64,000 nt of DNA. It comes from Arcuatula senhousia (taxonomy: Eukaryota > Mollusca > Bivalvia > Mytilida > Mytilidae). Location of the stretch: positions 34,148,502 through 34,212,501 of the forward strand of contig OZ020304.1 of the NCBI GenBank assembly GCA_963971305.1, in the 5' to 3' direction. Every line of letters starts with the position of its first letter. Within the stretch, counting starts at the first letter, position 1. Under the pieces are notes generated by a model, which worked only from the letters and a program-made list of their open reading frames with translations, was not told the DNA's origin and did not search any database. Position numbers and translations under genes: made by a program. Positions 24,231 to 33,837 of this stretch are shown here, piece by piece.

Positions 24231-25620
24231 TATTTGTTGGGATTAAGTTGTTGTTTTAAACTTTGTAATATGCATTACAGAATTTATTCCCCGTCTGAAC
24301 GCTGACATTTTGATGTTGTGGTAAATAGAGCATCAGGTAAAATAGTTTTTTTCCAATGATTTTTGATGTTTTGTGTTTACTATGAATTCTTAATATTAAC
24401 GATGACATTATGTATTACTTTTTGCAGTCAACATAACAAGAGTGACCTGTCTTGTATTTGTATCATCAGAACACTGTCAAATTATGTACCTCTTAATTGT
24501 ATTTCAGTTACACCTGTTGACTGCAACGCAATTATTTTGCATGTATCGGTCCGTTACCAAGTTTTATTGCATGTATTAAGAGTCATTTTGTTATGCTTGA
24601 AATATATAAAAAATATTGAACGTTATTATTGGATATTGATATTTTCATTAAAACAAAACTTTATTAGCTTCTTTTACTTATATAGAAGCATAACTTGCCA
24701 GATTATTACTCTATATAGGCCTGTTTATATTAACCAGTTTGAATTGTCCGTGTCAATGTAATCAAATCGAGCATACCGTTCGTGAATGATTTATAAATAT
24801 ACCATTGTATTCGACTAAAGAAATTAAATCCTTATACAATATGTTCTTGTTTATATACTGGGCATGTTTTTAAAGTTTGTTTCATTCATATTTTTGATAT
24901 TTTCGAGATTAAAAGTTGAAAATTGACATAAACCGTGAAAAAATTGCATGTATCGTCCGCTAACAATGTTTTTCTCCATAATGGTTCTGCCGTGTGATTA
25001 AGAATGCCGTATCTTTCTAATGTATGTACTCGTAGTAAACTATAGTCGTCAACATGATGTGTTTTTTTTAAATATTAAAAGTTTCTTTTATTTTTTTCTA
25101 TAAAAAATTATCTGATCAGATCCTTTTTTCAATTGATTGTTTTTGTGGCCAACCATCAAACGTTGCGTGACAGTTTGAAGAGTACTTTAATTATCACAAA
25201 CAACACGCGATTTCAATAAAATAAATATATAAGGATTCGGAAACAAGCCGAGCTTTTTATATATCTGTTTTCATTATAATAGTTTTAATATTATCATATT
25301 TATAAGAATACAATATCTGACTTAAATAAAGCTTTGATAATATAGGATTTCAGTTTTTCCGCCGTTCGTTTGTAAGTCCGTCACACCTTAGGCTTACCAT
25401 CGTTTTAGGCTGATTTATAGAAAAACATTATCTGCATGAAATGATGTACACTTATGCAATACAAGAATAAAACTTGGCAGAAAAACTTTACGATTCTTAC
25501 AAATACATGCCAAGCGGCCCATTGCATCTAAGAAGACGTTTTTGTCCCTTTTTAAATCATCAGTATTATAGCAAGTTTCGCTATACATTCTAAAGTTTGA
25601 CTCATGTTACACTTTAGCAG

Positions 25621-25886
25621 CAAAGAAAACCTGCAAAGCCGGATGGACATTGGAACACAGTGGATACCTTATTACAGGATATTATGGACGCGCAGCCGCT
25701 GCAGAGTATATTTGTGTTGACAAAAAGCCAAAGAAGATTGGTTCTGGGTCAGATGAAAACGGAATCTTACTCTACATGGTGGAAGCAGCATGTGGATCCC
25801 TGCCATGTCCTCTTTACGTAGCAGGAAGAGAAAATATTTTAAGTTTATGTATGTATTGTTTATATATTGTGTCCTTTTTGGTATAA
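25621..25886 (+). pseudogene. Orphan C4-like exon 4 (gene B) with a replaced C-terminus
   Basis: After an intact TTTAGCAG acceptor the frame encodes KKTCKAGWTLEHSGYLITGY, EYICVDKKPKKIG, YMVEAACGSLPCPLY and VAGRE, as in exon 4 of genes A and D. A deletion of about 30 bp compared with gene C then removes the IVCAVCTK end and the stop. The frame runs on into former 3' UTR, adding ILSLCMYCLYIVSFLV before TAA 25884-25886. No exons 1-3 are visible nearby upstream. Most likely a relic, though it could still be spliced as an alternative last exon. Confidence 0.7.
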
Positions 25887-26504
25887 TACATCTCTTCTAG
25901 TGCACTTATGCATGAAGTGCCAAAGCGTGCATTAACTTCACCAAGAAATTTGCATTATGCTTGGTGTGTACTTTTTGAAGAGCATCCCCAGTCAGAAGTG
26001 TTAAGACCAGACAATTCTCAGCCAAAAGTAATCTAAAAAGTAATCGAAATCGAGTAAGTTCCTATCTTACAAGATGAAATTTGTTGTCTAAACAATAATG
26101 CAAGGTGAGCATACTGTGTCTTCTTGTAGTGTCAAAAAGTGATTGCAGCTCTTTTGTTCAAGAGTTTGTTATTGCTAAACACATTGAGAGGATTTGGACA
26201 TGAAAATTTTGGAGCAACCATATAATTTACTTGGGGGACAGGGCTTATTTCCTGATTTGTCCTTTTTTTCTTCTTCAATTTTATATTTTTCCATGACTCA
26301 CCTTATAACTCAAATAATTGCCCGTTACACAAAAAAGTTTAAGTTTGTAAACATTAACCTTACTAAGAATTTACTATTAAAATGCTATTCCCATATCAAA
26401 TTTCTTTTATCTATTTTCAATTTTACACATTGAAAACGCTACATTAATTAAATTTGTATATTGCAGATTTTACATTTTCTCAAGTTCTTTTAAAGGAGCA
26501 GAGG
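25887..26504. other. 3' flank of orphan exon 4, part of the duplicated unit
   Basis: Closely matches 32820-33600 downstream of gene C. At about 26436-26455 it preserves CGCTACATTAATTAAATTTG, the empty version of the site filled at 33602-39775. No coding signal. Confidence 0.55.
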
Positions 26505-26830
26505 TACCAATGGGGCATCCGAATGTCAATGTCCGAAAAGGCAGAGACAAAACAAGGACAGGACGGTAAAACAGACAACATATAAGACACGGAAACCCAA
26601 AAACCACTGAATATCAATTAACTACGCGAACTCTAGTCGTAATGAGAGTGAACTCGGGTGCTCCCGAAAAGTAAGCGGTTTCTGCCAGGTATAGCACACC
26701 CGTCGAGCAGGGAATTTCAAATTCAGTGTGTCAAATCCGATAAAGGAAGACAAAACCCTATGACAAACCAACATCTGCACTCACCTGAGAGATATAAATC
26801 CCATATTTGTCTATGAGTGCATAAGATCAT
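26505..26830. repeat. Dispersed repeat (family R2), copy 1
   Basis: The stretch with GGCAGAGACAAAACAAGG, GTGCTCCCGAAAAGTAAGCG and ATAGCACACCCGTCG is found in reverse, diverged form at 41475-41860. It is non-coding and of a type common in bivalve genomes. Confidence 0.5.
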
Positions 26831-27215
26831 TAAAGACCACGTAAGCGATGAGGCGACTTTGAACCTTTAGTTTTGTCATACATATATATCTTCAAGCAAT
26901 ATTTAATTGTTAAATCATCATAAAGGATAATGAAAACAGATTATAATGTTGGTGTTGCGCAGACAATTGTCATGTAACCGGTTATTGAAAACGCAAAACA
27001 TCAGTGAAAATATCTCATACAAGTTGAAATGACTATATGTAATATAGATATATTTCAAACATATATTTTTTACATATATCCGTTAGAATATACTACTATA
27101 ATTATTATACTGCATGATACAAAAACAAAAACGTACATCATTTATCAATTTGAAATATTACAAATTAAAAAAAGTCACTGAAAAATATTTTCGTCTTGAT
27201 CACAAACACTGAATA

Positions 27216-27282
27216 ATGCAGAAATTTTGGAGTTTTACCATGATTTTTTTACAATGGAATATCGGTACAATCGGTACGTGAA
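27216..27282 (+). pseudogene. Truncated C4-like exon 1 (copy B')
   Basis: The promoter block and ATG 27216 are preserved, then MQKFWSFTMIFLQWNIGTIG and an early TGA at 27279. Homology to gene D exon 1 stops after about 60 bp, before the coiled coil. The rest of the exon is gone. Confidence 0.7.
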
Positions 27283-27538
27283 GGAGGGCAAAAATCAAAT
27301 TGACTAAATGTATTAATAAGAGACGCACAGTTATATTATATATATGATTGTGTGAAAATTTCTAGAAAATTCATTATAATTCAGAAATTAAGGAGTTGTA
27401 TCAAAATGGATTCAAGACGCTCGAAAAGACAGATGGACACACCTTATCTTTTCATGGATATACATCTTATATGTTTTTCGTCTGTTGCCTCATTAAGCAG
27501 GAATATTTACGGATTTTTTAATATGAATTTCAATAGTC

Positions 27539-28224
27539 GTGTTTCACGTTCCGTTTTTGAATCCGACTTTTACAACGCTATTTTCTCAAAACGAGACTGA
27601 GCCTACTTCCGTTGCGATGAACGCCATGAACGCTGAAATTGAAAACTATACCCTTCAAAATTTTAGAGAGTTGACAGTTGTTAAACTGAGAGCTATTCTG
27701 AAGGCGTATGAAGAGCCGACGTCGGGAAACAAGGATGTCCTCGTCGCAAAATGTTATGCCCTGCAAACGAAGATAAAATCATTAAAGAGTGACCAAAGTG
27801 GACCAGCATGCTCAACAAGTGCAAGTACGTCAGTATCTACTGGTTGTACCAACCCCTTCAGCGTTTTTGATGAGTTCAAGGAACTGACATATGATGTTTT
27901 AAATTTATCAGCAAAGGATAGGATCTGGATCAACGACTTACGCAACATGGTTGAATGTAACTTTCACCAAGTGTATGACTATCTTGTTTTGAAAACTCAC
28001 AAGTATGACGACAGTGCAATGAAAGGTTCTTGTTATAAGAAGATGAAATCATATAAACTCTATGCAGAAGGCCATGTTTCAAACATTGAAGTTGCCAAAG
28101 GTCTTGGTTATTCCTGGGTTAAGTCAAAAGTGATCGCTTCAATGAGAAAAACAAAGTACAGAGTCATGATAATTTTCAGCAATTCAGGAGATGTCAAATT
28201 TGCTGCTTGTGAATGTCCTGCTGG
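27539..28224 (+). CDS. SAP-like / SWIM zinc-finger exon, probably transposon-derived gene fragment
   Basis: A long open frame; ATG 27617 is the likely start because translation becomes ordered there. Residues after it (FRELTVVKLRAILKAYEEP, then GNKDVLVAKCYAL) resemble a SAP-type DNA-binding helix-turn-helix. A Ser/Thr linker follows, then a central region and YRVMIIFSNSGDVKFAACEC followed by PAG, the first half of a SWIM finger. The frame ends at a gtaggt donor at 28225, so the second half (CxH) should be on a further exon, which I do not see. Such SAP-SWIM proteins, often with a YqaJ-like nuclease, are abundant in molluscs and probably mobile. It lies between exons of a dead C4-like copy. 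Confidence 0.5.
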
Positions 28225-28228
28225 GTAG

Positions 28229-29046
28229 GTATACATGTGTAATACAAAAATATATCATGTATATCTCTATCTTTTATTTTGACCTTACTGACTTGGCTTA
28301 GAAATTTCCAACACTTCAAGAGCACTTGCATAATAATCTTAACTAAAAATTTGATTTACATTTTTGTATATGTAATTAAGCTGCACAGTTTCTGTGCAAG
28401 AATAGCTAATATGGCATGTGATGGAAATCATTTCAGGACAAAACTACAGACAGACATCAATAAGACTAAATGCCCTGTGGTCTATCAGCAGGGCATAAAA
28501 ATCCTAGACCCCTTGTTAATTTTAGGTTGCTGGAAGGCACCTTCATATTTAATTAACACAATTAATGTAAAATGTGTCCTGTTTGTTTACATGTCTAATT
28601 TATATGCCCTCAATGTACCTCTTTAATTGGGTTAATAAAGAAATATCACTGATATGCAGATTTTTATATATTTGGTCATTGCTACTGTTGCTAAGAACAG
28701 AACGAAGGGGTCTGAGAAAAGTTTCTCTTTTCAATCCATTTCAATATTTTAAAGTCTCGATCCATTTTTTGTTTCAGCGTTCACTGAACATTGTGGGTAA
28801 ATGTACACATGTACTTTATATTGGGAGTGGTAAAAGGGGGGGTCCCAACACGAAAACACGAGCTTCAAAAACGCTGAAAACGAAGCACGAGTTAAAAAAA
28901 TTGCCAAACACGAAAAAAATGAATGTCAGAAAAGAATATGTTTTGATTTATCTTTTGTTGTTTTCTGGGTGTGCTGTGTAAATGACTTGTAATTACTTAT
29001 TCTTATTTGTATTTGTCTGTTTTAGAACCACAATTATAATTCACAG
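28229..29046. other. Region after the SWIM exon; no certain exon
   Basis: An open stretch at 28380-28500 (ACDGNHFRTKLQTDINKTKC) could be an exon or relic of the same transposon-like gene but I cannot confirm it. The rest is AT-rich. Confidence 0.3.
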
Positions 29047-29135
29047 GTATTGTTGGTGGTTCGCGCATTTCACATTTAGTTGCTGCAGTTAATTACCTAC
29101 GTCTTTTAAAGAAACCGTAATGGAGATAATATATG
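29047..29135 (+). pseudogene. Decayed C4-like exon 3 (copy B')
   Basis: Preceded by CACAG. GIVGGSRISHLVAAVNYL is still readable, then stop codons (KKP followed by TAA), and homology is lost within about 90 bp. Confidence 0.7.
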
Positions 29136-29440
29136 CTGCTAAATCAATTAACGTTTGCAAAACATAGGGACATATAGGTTTTTTGGTTTGTCCATCCGTT
29201 AGTCGATCAGTCTGTCACACCTAAGGTTTTCAATGCCTATAAACTATTCCTTGAAAAATACGAACCTTGATAGAAAAATTTTCCATTTTAACCCTAACAC
29301 AGCAATATCATTATGCAATTTCAACAAATTTACATGCAAAGCGGATATCAGTGCCCTTGAAAATGCATACTACATGTAATGGCTTGTACTTATTTAAATC
29401 ATCACTAATCACAAACTGATTCATGGAGTTACTTCTTTAG

Positions 29441-29599
29441 CAAAGAATAGCTGTGTTGTAGTCGGATGGACATTGGAATACAGTGGATACCTAATGACGG
29501 GACATCATGCTCTACATGGTGGGAGAGAAATGCGGATCCATGCCATGTCTTCCTTATGTAGCATGAAGAGAAATTGTGTGTGCAGTATGTACAAAATAA
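29441..29599 (+). pseudogene. Decayed C4-like exon 4 (copy B') with internal deletion
   Basis: Acceptor TTTAG and the start (TLEYSGYLMTG) are retained, then about 80-100 bp covering EYICVDKKPE...GSDENG are deleted. The 3' end with CAVCTK-like sequence and TAA 29597-29599 remains. Frame is disrupted. Confidence 0.7.
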
Positions 29600-30054
29600 A
29601 ATCTGTCCAGTTGATTTACTGTTTTCTTTATATCAAGTCTCCAATAAGATAAAATAATAAAATAAGAGAAAATAATAAGAAGTGTTAATACAACAACATC
29701 TGATGAATAAAAAGATTCGCCGAGCGCATAATTATATGACCGTAACATGTTGAACCCTGTGCGTTGGAGGCCGAATATGGATAGTCAATTGCCCTGGACA
29801 CATGCAGTCCATGGTGAACTGACAAAAAGCTTTTGCTTGCGAAGTCTTTGATAGATTTTTCACACAAGTTTCACAATAAATTCAATAAATTAAAACAGTA
29901 TAAACACAACAATACCCAATAAAAGACAGAACATTTAATTAGTTTACACCTTTCATTTATTATTTTTCTCTTCTTGTATTTTCTCTTGTGCAAATATTTA
30001 ATACAATTGAAAAAAATACATTGGGAACATATGTTTATAAACATGTCTAGTATC
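29600..30054. other. Spacer between copy B' and gene C; nothing recognised
   Basis: AT-rich DNA without coding or repeat signals I can support. Confidence 0.4.
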
Positions 30055-30904
30055 TGGAAGTATAATTGTTACATCGCATGACGACAACGTCAATATCAAT
30101 ATGAAAAGTTATAGATAAAAAAAAAGTCTCTAGAACTCTTTTCGTTCTGACTATCATGAAACGCAAACACAACAATAATGCAGAGATTTTGGTGTTTTAT
30201 TATTATTTTGTTACAATGGAATATCCATACAATTCGCTGTGAAAATTCCAAGAGGGATCTTATTGAGAGTGAGAAGAAAATTTTTTGAAGACTTACGACA
30301 AAGACTAACAAACCTTGAAAGTGCCATCGAAAGCAGAAAGTGCAGCAGTGATGGTTAGCTGAATTTAAAAAGCGTCATAAAATTTATATTTTGAATAAGG
30401 CTGGCATATGATAGTCTTTGTTTAAAGTTGGAACACTGGATACTTTTGAATGTTTTACTCTACTCTACATTTGCTTGATTTTTTTTCCGTATTGTCAGTG
30501 CATATCTTATGCACTTAACTGTTGTTGTAATTTTGCTTGCTGGTTGGCCATCATGGCTCCTAGAAAGTTTACAGTTGTCATAAACATGAATCTTTTTTAC
30601 AAAGCAAGAAACCATTGTAACCACATCCTCATTATATTTTGTCATGTAGAAATTTTAAATGTATCCAATAATGCAAGGAATAATCTGGACTTCATGTTAG
30701 TGCCGTCTTTATTTTCCAGGAACTACTAATACTCCAAATACATCTACCCCAGGAGCAACGTATGTACGATGGGGAGTCTCCAAGTGTCCTCCAAAGTCCT
30801 CAACAAAATTGGTTTATTCTGGTATGTGTATTCTAAGACTTAATGTCTCACATCTTTGTAATGTTTTGTGTTACTACCGGACCTAAGTTCGTAACGGAAG
30901 AGGG

Positions 30905-31065
30905 AAGTTTGTTGTCATAAGACCTGGGCTAACCCTTCATTTCTTTTGAAATGCCTGAACCAAGTCAGGATAATTTATTCGATTTCTCTGGTACGTCTTC
31001 CTTTTTTTTCTCTTTTATCTTGGACATTTGAGATTGGAAGTTTTGTTATTACCTCTATTTATGTT
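30905..31065 (+). repeat. Dispersed repeat R1, third copy (gene C intron 2)
   Basis: Shares CATTTCTTTTGAAATGCCTG and TTTCTCTGGTACGTCTTCC with the copy in gene A intron 2. Its position in the same intron shows it was there before the gene duplication. Confidence 0.5.
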
Positions 31066-31205
31066 CTCACCGTGCATCATATTGTTTTGTTAGAATAAAG
31101 AATAGTAGCCTGTAAAATAGAGAATACTCGCCGTTAAAGTATTAGATCGAAAAATGAGAAAAAATGCAATAATTTAAAAGAATAGAGAATGAAGGCGAAT
31201 ACTTT

Positions 31206-31492
31206 AAGGCACGGACCATTTGATTTTCTGGGGGGGGGGGGGCTGGGATTTTTTTGAAAAAAATTTCCTGGCCCTGACTTTTGTAAAAAAAAATAATCTG
31301 GCCAGCACCTAGGTTGAAAAAAATAATCTGGTTTCAATCTTGCCAATTGAAAAAAAATAATCTTGCCAACAAAATTTCCTTGCTTAGTATGTGTGTGAAA
31401 AAAATAATCTGGCCCGCAAAGCGGGCGAAAAAAATTTCCCGGCTCAAGGTAAAATCCCAGCCCCCCCCAGAAAATCAAATGGTCCGTGCCTA
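31206..31492. mobile_element. MITE with G-run ends (gene C intron 2)
   Basis: The left arm AGGCACGGACCATTTGATTT with a G run is mirrored by the right arm (C run, AAATCAAATGGTCCGTGCCT). The interior repeats GAAAAAAATAATCTGGC. Absent from intron 2 of genes A and D, so it inserted after duplication. A relative is at 56152-56432. Confidence 0.65.
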
Positions 31493-32025
31493 AGAATACA
31501 GAATTGAGGATACCCCTTTTCATTTTATTTTATTTTTAAATTGGTCACAAAACAAATTAAATTTAATTTACAGATTTTGTCCTATTTTTCTTTGTGTGGT
31601 TTCTGTGTATATTGGGAACATTTTTATGTTAGCTTTTTAATTTTACCTTTTAGTTTTTAATTCTTGACCGCGCATCTTTTTTGCTGCCGTTGTCTTTTCT
31701 TAAGAACTATATTTATACTTTACAGGTATTGTTGGTGGTTCGCATTTTACACATTCAGGGGCAGCAGTCAATTACCTATGTCTTCCAAAGAAACCGGAAT
31801 GGGGATTATATATTGATGGCCACCAAGGGCAAAATGGATACATTTACGGAACCGAATACCAGTTGTATGAAAACTCATTCACGCATAGATCTTTTAAGGA
31901 CCATGAAGTTCCTTGTGCAGTTTGTGAAACAATTGGTAGAACAAAGCATCTAATGATAGCTGGTAAGAGAGTAATAGAAACTTTAAAGTTACACACTCGT
32001 TTTAAAAACTGTAAATATTTAATAC

Positions 32026-32112
32026 GGAATCGAATACCAGTCATTCACGCAAAGATCTTTCACGCAACATGAATGAAAAAGTTCCTTGTGCAGTTTGTGA
32101 AACTATTGGTAT
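32026..32112 (+). repeat. Partial duplicate of exon 3 inside gene C intron 3
   Basis: A diverged copy of the 3' half of exon 3 (GAATCGAATACCAGT, CATTCACGC, GTTCCTTGTGCAGTTTGTGA) starts only about 60 bp after exon 3 ends. It lacks a usable frame and looks like a local tandem duplication. Confidence 0.6.
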
Positions 32113-32804
32113 AAGTTTTCTTAGATTTGTCTACCAAAAATCAACTTTTTGATGTCATTTAGGTATAGAAAATAATGTAATACAATAATACTTGGAATGT
32201 ACATTTATAACTAAAACTTGGTTTACTAGTATTTCGCTCAAAATTATTAGCCCATGTTGATTGATAATTTGTTTACCTTCGTGGCGACAGATATAGTTTT
32301 AATGTATTTAATATAGCCATCAATCGGGATCTCAGATGTTTTGTTCCCGAAGACTATAATATGGTAACAAATTAAACAAATTCAATGTGTACTATCTAAA
32401 TCATCTTCCATTTTCGGATTGTTCGGCCGCTGTTCATTTGTCAATTCGTCACACCACATGCTTACCATCACCTTTAAACTAATTGAATAATTCATTTAAA
32501 TATCTCAAAAAATACATATTTGCAGTTCTATATATCTAAAGTTGCCTCATGACATTTCATTACAGCAAAGAAAAGTTGTGAACCCGAATGGACATTGGAG
32601 TACAGTGGGTACCTTATGACAGGACAATATTCACACCCAGCCGCAGTAGAGTATATATGTGTTGACAAAAAGCCAGAAAAGATTGGCCCTGGTTCAGATG
32701 AAAACGGAAGCTTACTCTACATGGTGGAAGCAGCATGTGGATCCCTGCCATGTCCTCCTTACGTGGCAGGAAGAGAAATTGTTTGTGCAGTATGTACAAA
32801 ATAA

Positions 32805-33603
32805 AAATCTTTTCAGTTTATGTATGTATTGTTTATATATTGTGTCCTAATTGGTATAATACATCTCTTCTTGTGCACTTATGTATGAAGTGACAAAGAG
32901 TGCATTAACTTGACCAAGAAAATTGCATTATGATTGGTGTGTACTTTTTGAGGAGCATCCCCAGTCAGAAGTGTTAAGACCAGACAATTCTCAGACAAAA
33001 GTATTCTAAAAAGTAATCGAAATCAAGTAAGTTCCTATCTAGTATTTTACATTGACCTACAAGATGAAATTTGTTGTCTAAACAATAATGCAAGATGAAC
33101 ATATTGTGTCGTCTTTAAGGGTCAAAAAGTGATCGCAGCTCTTTTGTTCAAGAGCTTGTTATTGATAAACACATTGAGAGGATTTGATCATGAAAATTAT
33201 GGAGCAACCAAATGATTTTCATGAGGGGATACGGGCTATAGATATAGTTTTCATCCTGCCTTTTTATCATTGGAAAAATTGAGATCTAGATATTTTTCTT
33301 ATATTTTCCATTTTATTTTAGATTTCTTAAAATACATTTTACAGCTAAATATACAATCCTGTCGTTATTTTAATCAAAGTATTGTCTTTGCTTTTTTTTA
33401 TTTCCTGATTTTTCCAGTTTTTTTTTTCCTTCAATTTCAATTTTTCCATGACCCACCTAAACACTCATATAATTGCCCATTACACAGGAAAGATTGAGTT
33501 CGAAAACATTAACAGTACTATAAATTTACTGTTAAAATGCTATTCCCTTACAAATTTCTTTTATGTATTTTCAATTTTACAGATAAAAAAAACCGCTACA
33601 GTA
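32805..33603. other. 3' flank of gene C
   Basis: Matches the flank after the orphan exon 4 (25850-26440). It ends at the CGCTACAG-TA target of the large insertion that follows. No gene seen. Confidence 0.5.
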
Positions 33604-33722
33604 AGGAGATTTAAATTTTGTTAATTTAAATCATTTATCAAAGGGGGACGCTATCGTATTTTCATTGCGAGTTTTAGCTTTACCGAAGCTTGGCCTCATA
33701 CGCATGCGTGGTATTAGCTCCC

Positions 33723-33837
33723 TTTTTTAAAACATGACTTTGATCAATGGACAGGCAAAAAATTGTGGGTCACACAAATTTTTTAAAACATGACTTTGAT
33801 CAATGGACAGGCAAAAAATTGTGGGTCACACAATCAC
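33723..33837 (+). repeat. 56-bp tandem duplication at the start of unit 1
   Basis: AAAACATGACTTTGATCAAT through GTGGGTCACACAA occurs twice with period 56 (from 33729 and 33785). Unit 2 has it only once, at about 38957. Confidence 0.75.

Larger units (their letters stand above)
21630..24996. mobile_element. 3.4-kb element with about 50-bp terminal inverted repeats beside TTAA
   Basis: The left end TTAA-CACACGGCAGAACCATTA (from 21626) is mirrored on the right by TAATGGTTCTGCCGTGTG-ATTAA (to 25001). Similarity continues inward for about 50 bp (AAACAnTGTT, CGGACG, ACAT). TTAA beside both ends recalls piggyBac or Kolobok target-site preference, though the right side has one extra A. I recognise no transposase inside; it contains a palindrome (22713-22858), a Cys-rich open frame and an R1 repeat. 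Probably non-autonomous or decayed. Confidence 0.55.
30178..32804 (+). pseudogene. C4-like gene C: full four-exon layout, one-base frameshift in exon 1
   Basis: Exons at 30178-30353, 30720-30821, 31726-31962 and 32566-32804 with lengths equal to gene A apart from exon 1. Exon 1 has one extra T in a T run (about 30281-30286), which stops translation at TGA 30286-30288 after 36 residues, just inside the coiled coil. Its donor is gttagc rather than gtaagc. Exons 2-4 are fully open and keep every cysteine (YLCLPKKPEWG, VPCAVC, CGSLPCPPY, CAVCTK). The promoter block is present. So the damage is minimal: it could be a recent null allele, a sequencing error in a homopolymer, or a real pseudogene. 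Confidence 0.75.

Noticed and set aside
24363..24761. 132-codon hydrophobic frame
   Set aside because: AT-rich, Ile/Leu-biased composition without motif; probably chance.
31134..31523. 129-codon minus-strand frame
   Set aside because: It is the inside of a G-rich MITE with repeated AATCTGG units; composition explains the frame.
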